Position numbers and translations under genes: made by a program. Under the pieces are notes generated by a model. That model did no database searches and was not told the DNA's origin. It saw nothing but the letters and a program-made list of their open reading frames with translations. Of a stretch of DNA of 16,213 nt, positions 6,535 to 13,526 are shown in pieces. This stretch comes from JAGLTA01 sp034660735 (GTDB lineage Bacteria; Patescibacteriota; Patescibacteriia; JAACEG01). Position 1 is the first letter of the stretch. Each line of letters begins with the position of its first letter. The stretch spans positions 1 through 16,213 of the forward strand of contig JAYEJQ010000031.1 of NCBI GenBank assembly GCA_034660735.1. The letters run 5' to 3'.

Positions 6535-7685
6535 ATGTTAATAGAAGAAACGCAAAAGGCGATAATATCAGCAATTATTTTTTTTGATATGTTTGATTAT
6601 CCTCTTACGGAAGAGGAGATTTTACAATTTTGTTATTTTCAAGATGGATTTGATAATAATGATTGCNNNNNNNNNNNNNNNNNNNNNNNNNNNNNNNNNN
6701 NNNNNNNNNNNNNNNNNNNNNNNNNNNNNNNNNNNNNNNNNNNNNNNNNNNNNNNNNNNNNNNNNNAATAGAAGAAACGCAAAAGGCGATAATATCAGCA
6801 ATTATTTTTTTTGATATGTTTGATTATCCTCTTACGGAAGAGGAGATTTTACAATTTTGTTATTTTCAAGATGGATTTGATAATAATGATTGCGGTTTAG
6901 AAAATATTAAAAAAATTTTAGCAAGCGAAATTTTGAGCGATAAAATAGAAAAGAAAAACGATTTTTATTTTTTGCGCGGACGGGAAGAGATTATCAAAAT
7001 CCGCGCAAAGCGGAATTCGCAAAGCGCTAAAAAATTTAGAAAAGCGAAATTTATAATTAGGATATTCGCGTTTTTTTCTTTCATAAATATGGCTGCGGTT
7101 GTGAATTTTATGCCGAGTAGCAACGGGAAAAAAGACAGCGATATTGATCTATTTATTATTGTGAAAGAAAGTAGGATTTGGCTTACAAGAATAATTTGCG
7201 CTGGAATTTGTCAAGTATTCGGTTTGCGTCCTACTGAAAAAAATATAAAAGACAAAATTTGCCTGTCATTTTTTATCAGCGATGATAATTTAGATTTGAG
7301 GAATATTGTATTAGATAAAAACGATATCTATTTTTATTATTGGTTTGCGACTGTTTTTCCGATTTATAATAAAGATGAAATTTATGAAAAATTTATATCA
7401 ACAAACAGTTGGATAAAAAATTATCTGCCGAATTTTCAGCAGATAATTCCAGATAAAAAACAGAAAATAAATTTTAAATTTAGTATATCTTTTTTATATA
7501 ATTTTGATTTTTTAGAAAGATTAGCAAAAAAAATCCAGCTAAAAATTTTATCGCCAAAATTGCGAGAAATGGCAAATAAAGACACGCGAGTAATTATAAA
7601 TGACAAAATGTTGAAATTCCACAGCAACGACAGAAGGGAGTATTATCAAAAAAAATACAAATTTAAAATTACAAATTACAAGTAA
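6535..7685 (+). CDS. Nucleotidyltransferase-domain protein, split by a false gap (307 aa when corrected)
   Basis: The deposited sequence breaks this gene with 100 N and a 127-bp duplicate. Joining 6535-6666 to 6894-7685 gives one uninterrupted 307-residue protein, so the gene is intact. Residues 1-80 look like a winged-helix start (FFDMFDYPLTEEEILQFC). The nucleotidyltransferase core follows with MPSSNGKKDSDIDLFIIV (117-134), where Asp127 and Asp129 form the metal-binding DxD; the usual Gly-Ser is replaced by Ser-Ser. A helical C-terminal region completes it. The family is predicted to transfer a nucleotide to protein, RNA or small molecules, but the substrate is unknown. The last residues, KFKITNYK, come from the same oligo-A/T phrase that fills intergenic DNA. 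It lies 7 nt before an O-antigen ligase-like gene and is probably co-transcribed with it. Confidence 0.8.
6667..6766. other. 100-N assembly gap inside a gene, probably not a real gap
   Basis: Exactly 100 N between two identical 127-bp sequences (6540-6666 and 6767-6893). Collapsing them restores the reading frame of the nucleotidyltransferase gene, strong support for an artefact. Confidence 0.93.
6767..6893. repeat. Exact 127-bp duplicate of 6540-6666 (contig overlap)
   Basis: Codes again for residues 3-44 of the nucleotidyltransferase protein. Same length as the duplicate at the other gap, as expected from a fixed assembler k-mer. Confidence 0.93.
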
Positions 7686-7692
7686 ATCCAAA

Positions 7693-9024
7693 ATGCTAAA
7701 ATTAAAAAAATTATTAGAATACGGTTTATATTTTTTCGTTTTTTTGCTTCCTTGGCAGACAAGTTATAAGTTGCGGGAAGTTTTTATAAACGGCGCAAAA
7801 TGGGAATATGGAACAATATGTTTTTACGCGATTGACATTTTGCTGATTGTTTTATTTATACTGTTTGTTATATCAAACAGGCGCTTGCGGATTAAGGAAA
7901 ATTATAAAAAAACATTAAAAGATAAAAAAAAGTTATATTTTTTTATTTTAATTTTATCACTTGTTGTCTTTTCTTTTTTATCAATTTTTTGGTCAACGGA
8001 TAAGATTTTAGCTTTGTATTCAGTCGTTAAAATAGCGGAAGCGATCGCGCTGTTTTTTTTATTGCTTAATGTTCGTTTTAGTTGGCAAAAAATGTTTATC
8101 GCGTTTATTGTCGCCGCGGTTATTCAAAGCGGACTTTCCTTGTGGCAATTTTTTCAACAGGCGACATTTGCCAGCAGTTGGCTTGGAATGAGTTTTTATG
8201 ACGCGCAAGAATTAGGCGTTTCTGTAGTTCAAACGCCGTTGCGGAGGTGGCTTCGCGCTTATGGATCTTTTCAGCATCCGAATATTTTAGGAGGATATTT
8301 AGCGATTAGTTTAGTGCTCACGACTGGATTATATTTGAAAATTCAAAATAAAATTCAGCAGAATTATAAAATTCTCCTAATTCGTCTTTCGTTATTATTG
8401 GTTTATTGCTTGCAATTTTCCGCTTTATTAGTTTCATTTTCGCGAAGCGCTTGGATTGCGATTGCATTTAGTCTATCGTCTATTTTTTTATTAGCGATAA
8501 TTAAAAAACAAAAGGAAGAGATTTTGAATTTGATAAAAATATTTATTATTTCAGCAGGCATAATTGGAATATTTTTTACTGTTTTTCAAGAGCCGTTTTT
8601 AGCGCGTGTTAAAATTAGAGGACGATTAGAAACAAAATCAGTAGAGGAGCGAATAAATTATACTACGGAGGCGAAAAATTTAATTAAAGAAAATTGGCTT
8701 GTCGGCGCTGGTATTGGGAATTACACTTTAGCTAGTTATTATAAAACAGGTAAAAAATATCCAGCGTGGCATTTTCAGCCAGTCCATAATGTTTATTTGC
8801 TTGTTTTAGCGGAATTAGGCATAATCGGCTTTTTATTGTTTTTCGCGATTTTAATTTCAGCGGTTAGATTTTTAAATTTTAAAAAAATCAATTTCACATT
8901 TTTTACTTTTTTGTCGTTATTGATTATAGCGTTTTTTGATCATTGGCTATGGAGCCTGCATTTTGGAATTTTATTTTTTTGGCTGATTCTATCTATTATG
9001 GTAAAATATGATTATGAAAATTAA
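7693..9024 (+). CDS. O-antigen ligase/polymerase-like membrane protein (443 aa)
   Basis: A polytopic membrane protein with about ten to twelve hydrophobic segments, from residue 9 to the C-terminus. It matches the Wzy_C/WaaL type: GSFQHPNILGGYLAI (191-205), SFSRSAW (248-254), a large outer loop with VGAGIGNYTLASYY, then PVHNVYLLVLAELGIIGFLLFF. The Arg of FSRSAW and the His of HN are the residues normally needed for glycan transfer. Family members join or polymerise lipid-linked surface glycans on the outer face of the membrane; some glycosylate proteins. A Gram-negative type LPS is not expected in this kind of organism, so surface polysaccharide or S-layer glycosylation is likelier. It begins 7 nt after the nucleotidyltransferase and its 3' end overlaps trpF. 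Confidence 0.85.
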   Translation: MLKLKKLLEYGLYFFVFLLPWQTSYKLREVFINGAKWEYGTICFYAIDILLIVLFILFVISNRRLRIKENYKKTLKDKKKLYFFILILSLVVFSFLSIFWSTDKILALYSVVKIAEAIALFFLLLNVRFSWQKMFIAFIVAAVIQSGLSLWQFFQQATFASSWLGMSFYDAQELGVSVVQTPLRRWLRAYGSFQHPNILGGYLAISLVLTTGLYLKIQNKIQQNYKILLIRLSLLLVYCLQFSALLVSFSRSAWIAIAFSLSSIFLLAIIKKQKEEILNLIKIFIISAGIIGIFFTVFQEPFLARVKIRGRLETKSVEERINYTTEAKNLIKENWLVGAGIGNYTLASYYKTGKKYPAWHFQPVHNVYLLVLAELGIIGFLLFFAILISAVRFLNFKKINFTFFTFLSLLIIAFFDHWLWSLHFGILFFWLILSIMVKYDYEN

Positions 9025-9661
9025 ATTTTGCGGAATAACAAATTTAGAAGATGCGCGCGATGCCATTGAATTAGGTGTTGATTACATTGGTTTTGTAATT
9101 GATTTTTCAAAAAGTCCTCGAGCTATTTCTCTTGAAAAATTTATAAATATAGTCCAGAATATAAAAAAAAAGGATAATAATTTTAAGATTGTCGCTGTTA
9201 CTGTGAATATGCCAGTAAAAAAAATAGATAGATTATTAAAAATAGGATTAGTTGATGTTTTGCAATTTCATGGAGACGAAACGCCTGAATTTTGCGCTGA
9301 ATATAAAAAACAGATTGAAGTTTGGAAAGCGTTCAAGCCCGCTGGCGGTTTTGAAAAATCGTATAATGAAATTGAAAAATTTAAAGGTTGTATTGATAAA
9401 TTTTTAATAGACGCATCAAGTTCGGAAGATAAAGGAAAAAAGAAAAATAAAAGTTTTCAAGATTTTGAATTATTTAAAAAATTACAGCAAAAAAAATATC
9501 CGCTGATTTTGGCTGGCGGATTAAGTTTGGAAAATGTTAAGGATTATGTTAAAAAATTAAATCCTGCTATAATAGATGCTGCTAGCGGAATTGAAAAATA
9601 TTCCGGGAAAAAAGATAAAGTGAAAATGGAGAAGCTTTTGCGTAATATTTTTAAAATTTAA
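9014..9661 (+). CDS. trpF: Phosphoribosylanthranilate isomerase (215 aa)
   Basis: TIM-barrel enzyme converting N-(5'-phosphoribosyl)anthranilate to CdRP in tryptophan synthesis. The N-terminal KFCGIT has the catalytic Cys6. QFHGDE is at 84-89, and LIDAS at 131-135 supplies the catalytic Asp133. The phosphate-binding ends are ILAGGL (165-170) and IDAASGIE (187-194); the last is usually DVSSGVE, so two residues differ. ATG at 9014 gives MKIKFCGIT, the family's normal start; an ATG at 9008 adds MI. Either start lies inside the preceding membrane-protein gene (overlap 11-17 nt), so translation is coupled to a gene unrelated to tryptophan. It is followed by 273 nt without a gene, then trpB. Confidence 0.94.
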   Translation: MKIKFCGITNLEDARDAIELGVDYIGFVIDFSKSPRAISLEKFINIVQNIKKKDNNFKIVAVTVNMPVKKIDRLLKIGLVDVLQFHGDETPEFCAEYKKQIEVWKAFKPAGGFEKSYNEIEKFKGCIDKFLIDASSSEDKGKKKNKSFQDFELFKKLQQKKYPLILAGGLSLENVKDYVKKLNPAIIDAASGIEKYSGKKDKVKMEKLLRNIFKI

Positions 9662-9721
9662 AACATCAAATCGTTATTTTGAAATTTATAATATTATTCT
9701 AAACGCATATCTATTATCCTG

Positions 9722-9772
9722 CCCCGCTGCTCGCGAGTAGCGGGGTGACATTGTGTAAATCAGAATGACATT
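9722..9772 (+). repeat. Partial copy of the dispersed element (right end)
   Basis: Begins with the 24-nt GC palindrome (9722-9745; its one imperfect pair is G-U) and continues TGACATTGTGT and a degenerate TGTAAATCAGAATGACATT unit. It matches the right end of the complete copy at 15376-15527 plus its flank. The left end and the internal part are missing. Confidence 0.75.
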
Positions 9773-9802
9773 AGCGATGGGAGTAAAATAGCCAAAAAGA
9801 AA

Positions 9803-9827
9803 GAGGAGACTATTTTTTTGTCTCCTC
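9803..9827. terminator. Hairpin GAGGAGAC/GTCTCCTC between trpF and trpB
   Basis: Eight perfect pairs around a T-rich 9-nt loop. On the plus strand a T7 run begins 7 nt later. On the minus strand CTTTCTTTTT follows at once. It may end trpF transcription, or form the first half of a regulatory leader together with the next hairpin. Confidence 0.55.
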
Positions 9828-9841
9828 ATGATTGTTTTTTT

Positions 9842-9902
9842 AGGAGGGCGTAAAACCCATTTTTAAATTTTGTTTGATTTTTGTTTGATTTTTTGCCCTC
9901 CT
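9842..9902 (+). promoter_or_regulatory. Second leader hairpin ahead of trpB (AGGAGGGC/GCCCTCCT)
   Basis: AGGAGGGC (9842-9849) pairs perfectly with GCCCTCCT (9895-9902) across a T-rich loop that holds two TTTGTTTGATTT repeats. Its 5' arm can instead pair with the 3' arm of the preceding hairpin (CTCCT 9822-9826 with AGGAG 9842-9846), an alternative-folding layout. The arms look like Shine-Dalgarno and anti-Shine-Dalgarno sequences, but no start codon follows the SD-like arm. trpB starts 33 nt later. Confidence 0.45.
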
Positions 9903-9934
9903 AATTGATTTAATTTTTATCATAAATAAAAAAT

Positions 9935-11197
9935 ATGTCAAGAAATTTTAAAAATATTTTTATTAAAACAGAATATGACGCTGATAAAAGCGGGCATTTT
10001 AATGATTTTGGAGGGCGGTATGTCCCAGAGATGCTAATTCCAGCGCTGCAAGAATTAGAAGCCGCTTATAATAAAGCGAAAAAAGACAAGCGATTTCAAA
10101 AAGATTTAATGGATCTGTATCAGAATTACGACGGACGTCCAACGCCTCTATATTTTGCGAAAAATTTAACAGAACATTTAGGCGGCGCGAAAATTTTTAT
10201 TAAAAATGAAGGGTTAAATCATACTGGCGCTCACAAAATAAACCATTCTCTCGGGCAGGCATTGTTAGCGAAAAGAATGGGAAAAAGAAGAATTATCGCG
10301 GAGACTGGCGCTGGACAGCACGGTTTGGCAACAGCTACGGTTGCCGCTAAATTCGGATTTGAGTGCGTTGTTTTTATGGGCAAGGTTGATTATGATCGTC
10401 AAAGACCGAATGTTTTTTGGATGGAGCAGTTAGGAGCAAAAGTTATTCAGGTGTTGCATGGAACGCAAAGATTAAAGGACGCGGTCACAGCTACTATGCA
10501 GGATTGGATTACGAATGTTGACGACACATATTATTTGCTCGGCTCCGCCCTGGGTCCGCATCCGTATCCATCAATGGTGAGGGATTTTCAGACAATTGTC
10601 GGTTTAGAAGTTAAAGATCAGTTGAAAAATATTTATGGAATTAAAAAACCTGATTATATTATCGCCTGTGTTGGCGGCGGAAGCAACGCTATCGGGATTT
10701 TCAATCCGTATTTAAAAGACAAAAACGTAAAGTTAATCGGCGTGGAAGCTGGCGGAAAAGGCATCGCGAAAATCGGCGAACACGCGGCGCGGTTGCAAAA
10801 AAATATCAAGCAAGGAGTAGTTGAAGGATATAAATCCTATTTTATTCAAGACAGCGATGGGCAGGTTGAAAAAACGCACAGCATCTCAGCGGGACTTGAT
10901 TATGCTGGCATTGGACCAGAACACGGGTTGCTTTTTGAAAAAGGGCGGGTAGAATATAAATACGCGACTGACAAAGAAGTCTTAATCGCTTTTAAGTTAT
11001 TAGCAAGAACAGAAGGGATTATTCCAGCGTTGGAGTCTTCGCACGCGATTGCCGAAGTTATAAAAACAGCGCCAACATTAAGCAAGAATAAAATAGTTGT
11101 TGTTAATTTGTCAGGCAGAGGCGACAAAGATATTTTTATTTTAGCCGAAGCGATTGGCGACAAAAAATGGAAAGAGTTTCTGAAGAGTAAGATTTAA
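9935..11197 (+). CDS. trpB: Tryptophan synthase beta chain (420 aa)
   Basis: PLP enzyme condensing indole with serine in the alpha2-beta2 complex. GHFNDFGGRYVPE is at 20-32. HTGAHKINHSLGQALLA at 96-112 carries the Schiff-base Lys101. ETGAGQHG at 123-130 has the catalytic Glu123. GGGSNA at 247-252 binds the PLP phosphate. GIGPEHG and LSGRGDKD near the end complete the family pattern. The sequence is of the TrpB1 type that pairs with TrpA, and trpA lies downstream. It is slightly longer than the 397-residue E. coli form because of an N-terminal extension and a lysine-rich middle. No Shine-Dalgarno is seen. It ends 6 nt before the promoter of the toxin-antitoxin pair, which separates it from trpA by 1.3 kb. 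Confidence 0.97.
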   Translation: MSRNFKNIFIKTEYDADKSGHFNDFGGRYVPEMLIPALQELEAAYNKAKKDKRFQKDLMDLYQNYDGRPTPLYFAKNLTEHLGGAKIFIKNEGLNHTGAHKINHSLGQALLAKRMGKRRIIAETGAGQHGLATATVAAKFGFECVVFMGKVDYDRQRPNVFWMEQLGAKVIQVLHGTQRLKDAVTATMQDWITNVDDTYYLLGSALGPHPYPSMVRDFQTIVGLEVKDQLKNIYGIKKPDYIIACVGGGSNAIGIFNPYLKDKNVKLIGVEAGGKGIAKIGEHAARLQKNIKQGVVEGYKSYFIQDSDGQVEKTHSISAGLDYAGIGPEHGLLFEKGRVEYKYATDKEVLIAFKLLARTEGIIPALESSHAIAEVIKTAPTLSKNKIVVVNLSGRGDKDIFILAEAIGDKKWKEFLKSKI

Positions 11198-11203
11198 TAA
11201 CGT

Positions 11204-11232
11204 TTGACAATATTAGCGTAAGGCGTTATCAT
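11204..11232 (+). promoter_or_regulatory. Promoter of the toxin-antitoxin pair
   Basis: TTGACA (11204-11209), an ideal 17-nt spacer, then TATCAT (11227-11232). The predicted transcript start is around the ATG at 11238, so the toxin mRNA may be leaderless. Confidence 0.75.
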
Positions 11233-11243
11233 ATATTATGATA
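11227..11243. promoter_or_regulatory. Palindromic operator over the -10 and start codon
   Basis: TATCATA-TAT-TATGATA is a perfect inverted repeat covering the -10 box and the toxin ATG. This is the place where HigA-type antitoxins bind to repress their own promoter. The binding itself is inferred. Confidence 0.7.
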
Positions 11244-11519
11244 CAAAATTTTAATTGCAAAGAAACAGAAAAAATATTTAACAGGGAATATTCTCGCAGA
11301 TTTCCAGAATTAATACAAAGAATAGCTATGCGCAAACTTTGGATGATAAATGCGGCAACTAATATTATTGATTTGAGAATTCCATTATCAAATCGTTTAA
11401 AAATATTGAGTGGAAAATTAAAAGGGCAATATAGTATTCGTATCAATAAACAATGGCGAATATGTTTTTATTGGAAGCAAGGAAACGCGCATAATGTTAA
11501 AATAATTGATTATCATTAA
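11238..11519 (+). CDS. higB: HigB-like toxin, RelE superfamily (93 aa)
   Basis: Ribosome-dependent mRNA interferase of the HigB type, judged by length and pattern: IDLRIPLSNRLKILSGKLKGQYSIRINKQWRICFYW then VKIIDYH at the end, the classic L.G..SIRIN.QWRI.F pattern of HigB. The C-terminal basic and aromatic residues (Arg, Trp, Arg and the final Tyr-His) match those needed for mRNA cleavage. As in other hig pairs the toxin gene comes first, followed after 4 nt by the antitoxin. It has its own promoter and operator just after trpB, so it can be expressed independently of the trp genes. The gene is intact with no stop or frameshift. Confidence 0.88.
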   Translation: MIQNFNCKETEKIFNREYSRRFPELIQRIAMRKLWMINAATNIIDLRIPLSNRLKILSGKLKGQYSIRINKQWRICFYWKQGNAHNVKIIDYH

Positions 11520-11523
11520 ATTT

Positions 11524-11847
11524 ATGTTTAATAAAAAAATACAACCAATCCATCCTGGTGAAATTCTTATGGAAGAATTTTTAAAGCCTTTTAATATTAC
11601 ACAATATCGGCTGGCAAAAGATATTGGAGTGTCGCCACGGCGCATCAATGAAATCGTCCATCGCGCGAGAGCCATTACCGCTGATACAGCTTTGCGTTTG
11701 GGCAGGTATTTTAATATGTCTCCGCAATTTTGGATAAATTTGCAGTCTCATTATGAATTAGAAACGCAATTTGACGTGTTGTCTGATAATTTTTACAAAG
11801 AAGTAAAAATTTTTCAGCCAACTGAGTTTTTGAAAAGCAAAAATTAG
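11524..11847 (+). CDS. higA: HigA-like antitoxin, XRE-type DNA-binding protein (107 aa)
   Basis: The antitoxin partner. IHPGEILMEEFLKPFNIT (9-26) is the hallmark of HigA/VapI proteins, followed by a helix-turn-helix (YRLAKDIGVSPRRINEIV, about 28-45) and RAITADTALRLGRYFNMSPQFWINLQ (49-74). It should neutralise HigB and repress the pair by binding the palindrome at 11227-11243. I chose ATG at 11524; a TTG at 11506 is in frame and would overlap the toxin by 14 nt but gives an atypical MIIIKF extension. The next gene begins 14 nt after its stop, so transcription probably runs on into the NUDIX gene and trpA. Confidence 0.9.
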   Translation: MFNKKIQPIHPGEILMEEFLKPFNITQYRLAKDIGVSPRRINEIVHRARAITADTALRLGRYFNMSPQFWINLQSHYELETQFDVLSDNFYKEVKIFQPTEFLKSKN

Positions 11848-11861
11848 TTTAATAAAGTTTT

Positions 11862-12503
11862 ATGACGAAAAATATTTTAAGGAATGATATTGAATATATT
11901 ATTCATTGTGATTCAGAGGGCAATATTATTGGACCAATTTCAAAAACACATGCTCATTTAGAAGGAGTAAGAGCGGTATTAACTCATTATAGCACTTGGT
12001 CAATGATTTTTCATCCTTTTTCTAATAAATATGGAATTCAATTGAAAAATCCAAAAAAACATGATAAGTATAGCGCTGGAAAATGGGATATGGGCGCGGC
12101 TGGTCATAATTGTTATATTAAAGAGAATGGATTGTTCAGACCGCTTGATTTTGATGAAAATTTAGCCAAAGAAACAGAGGAAGAGATTGGAATGAAAGTT
12201 AAAATGTGCAAATCAAAAAAAGAATTTATAAAATTAAAAAATAAATTAATTAAGCCTATAGGTTTTATATTTGATAAATTTCATTATAAAACATTTACAA
12301 ATAATGAATGGGTAGGGTTAGGGTTTATTATAACCCCGACAATAAAGGTAAATTTTCAAGACAAAGAAGTAATTGATTTTAAATGGCTTACCACTAATGA
12401 ATTAAAATTGTATTTAAAAGAAAATAATAATTATTGCGCGCCACTGCCATTAGTATTTAAAAAGGCTGAAAAATTTAGAAAATCATTAAAAAACAATGAA
12501 TAA
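11862..12503 (+). CDS. NUDIX hydrolase domain protein (213 aa)
   Basis: NUDIX enzymes hydrolyse a nucleoside diphosphate linked to another group, or act as isopentenyl-diphosphate isomerase. SAGKWDMGAAGH (71-82) resembles the entry of Idi and YfcD-type members. The box helix is ENLAKETEEEIGM (99-111). Glu104, Glu107, Glu108 and Gly110 are in place, but the usual Arg is Lys103 and the first Glu of the box is displaced by a longer loop. The C-terminal VIDFKWLTTNELKLYL is typical of the fold. Substrate unknown. The gene overlaps the trpA start by 8 nt, so trpA is probably translated by coupling. It may have arrived with the toxin-antitoxin pair. Confidence 0.85.
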   Translation: MTKNILRNDIEYIIHCDSEGNIIGPISKTHAHLEGVRAVLTHYSTWSMIFHPFSNKYGIQLKNPKKHDKYSAGKWDMGAAGHNCYIKENGLFRPLDFDENLAKETEEEIGMKVKMCKSKKEFIKLKNKLIKPIGFIFDKFHYKTFTNNEWVGLGFIITPTIKVNFQDKEVIDFKWLTTNELKLYLKENNNYCAPLPLVFKKAEKFRKSLKNNE

Positions 12504-13293
12504 AATAAATTTACAATTAGAAAAAATAAAACGGGAAAATCGGGTTGGGATTATGGCGCATATTGTCTGCGGGTATCCGAATTTAGATGAGAGCAGAAAA
12601 TTCATCAAGTTGATGGCGGATTGCGGCGTTGATTTTATTGAATTGCAAATCCCATTCTCAGATCCGATGGCAGACGGACCGACAATTATGCAGGCAAACC
12701 AATCAGCTTTAAACAACGGAATTAAAGTAAAAGACTGTTTTGATTTAATGAAAAAGATGTCGCGCGAGGTTGAAATTCCGCTGATTTTTATGGGTTATTA
12801 TAATACTGTTTTTAATTACGGCGTTGAAAAGTTTTGCGAAAACGCGCGCAAGGCGGGATGCAGCGGCTTGATATTTCCAGATATTCCGTTAGAAGAAGAG
12901 AATAGCGAGCATTTTATAAAATATGTTGAAGAAAATAATTTGATTTTAATCAGGGTTTTATCTCCAGCAAGCACGATTGAAAGAATAAAAAAGAACGTGA
13001 AAACTGCTGACGGGTTTCTTTATTTTGTTGGCAGAAAAGGAACAACAGGACAAAAAAGCGCGCTTGATGAAAATTTAAGCGCGAATTTGAAAAAAATAAA
13101 AAAATATTTTAAAATTCCGATAGCGGTCGGTTTCGGTATTTCAGAAAAAAAGCATATTCAAACGTTAAAAGGCGAAGCTGAAATTGCTGTTATTGGAAGC
13201 GCTGTTTTAAATACTTATAATTCAGCCCCAAAAAGACAAAAATTTAAAACAGTAAAAAATTTTTTAATAAATATCACCACAATGTCATCCTAA
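12496..13293 (+). CDS. trpA: Tryptophan synthase alpha chain (265 aa)
   Basis: TIM-barrel subunit that cleaves indole-3-glycerol phosphate and channels indole to TrpB. FIELQIPFSDPMADGPTIMQ places the catalytic Glu49 and Asp60 at the same numbers as in E. coli. FPDIPLEE, the loop GRKGTTGQ (normally SRxGVTG), VGFGISEK and AVIGSAVL follow as expected. The start overlaps the NUDIX stop by 8 nt and has no Shine-Dalgarno. The last codons (ACA ATG TCA TCC TAA, 13279-13293) fall inside a unit of the dispersed repeat, so the repeat supplies the C-terminal residues and the stop. Length is still normal. Confidence 0.96.
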   Translation: MNKINLQLEKIKRENRVGIMAHIVCGYPNLDESRKFIKLMADCGVDFIELQIPFSDPMADGPTIMQANQSALNNGIKVKDCFDLMKKMSREVEIPLIFMGYYNTVFNYGVEKFCENARKAGCSGLIFPDIPLEEENSEHFIKYVEENNLILIRVLSPASTIERIKKNVKTADGFLYFVGRKGTTGQKSALDENLSANLKKIKKYFKIPIAVGFGISEKKHIQTLKGEAEIAVIGSAVLNTYNSAPKRQKFKTVKNFLINITTMSS

Positions 13294-13301
13294 ATCCACA
13301 C
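13281..13301 (-). repeat. Repeat unit at the trpA 3' end
   Basis: This 21-nt unit (minus strand GTGTGGATTTAGGATGACATT) abuts the element at 13304-13478 and matches the two 20-nt units flanking the copy at 15376-15527. It contains the trpA stop codon. Confidence 0.8.
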
Positions 13302-13303
13302 AA

Positions 13304-13478
13304 TGTCATCCTGAATTTATTTCAGGATCTGTGTCTGTTTTTCACTATATTATAATTAAGAGCGACTAAATATAGATTTAAAACTTGCTAATCTGATTAT
13401 AATGTAGCGATAATCAATCCCAGTTAGATATTTACTAACGGGATAAATGACAGATTCTGAAATAAATTCAGGACGACA
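13304..13478 (-). mobile_element. MITE-like element, copy A (175 bp)
   Basis: Ends are inverted repeats: TGTCATCCTGAATTTATTTC at the left and its near-exact inverse ending GGACGACA at the right. Each end folds into a hairpin; the left one is ATCCTGAA-TTTAT-TTCAGGAT (13308-13328). Read on the minus strand it aligns with copy B (15376-15527): the inner core CGCTACATTATRAT (13396-13409 here, 15415-15428 there), ACAGA before the right hairpin, and TGACATTGTGTGGAT after it. There is no room for a transposase, so it would depend on an enzyme elsewhere. Confidence 0.7.
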
Positions 13479-13496
13479 AGATATTTTAGTATAAAA

Positions 13497-13517
13497 AATT
13501 AACACCACTCGTTAATT
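13497..13517. promoter_or_regulatory. Possible operator before ridA (AATTAAC-N7-GTTAATT)
   Basis: Perfect 7-bp inverted arms around 7 nt, 9 nt before the ridA start. The arms are AT-rich, so chance is a real alternative. Confidence 0.3.
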
Positions 13518-13526
13518 AGTAAATTT

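Noticed and set aside
10900..11163. Minus-strand ORF inside trpB
   Set aside because: Shadow of a highly conserved coding region.
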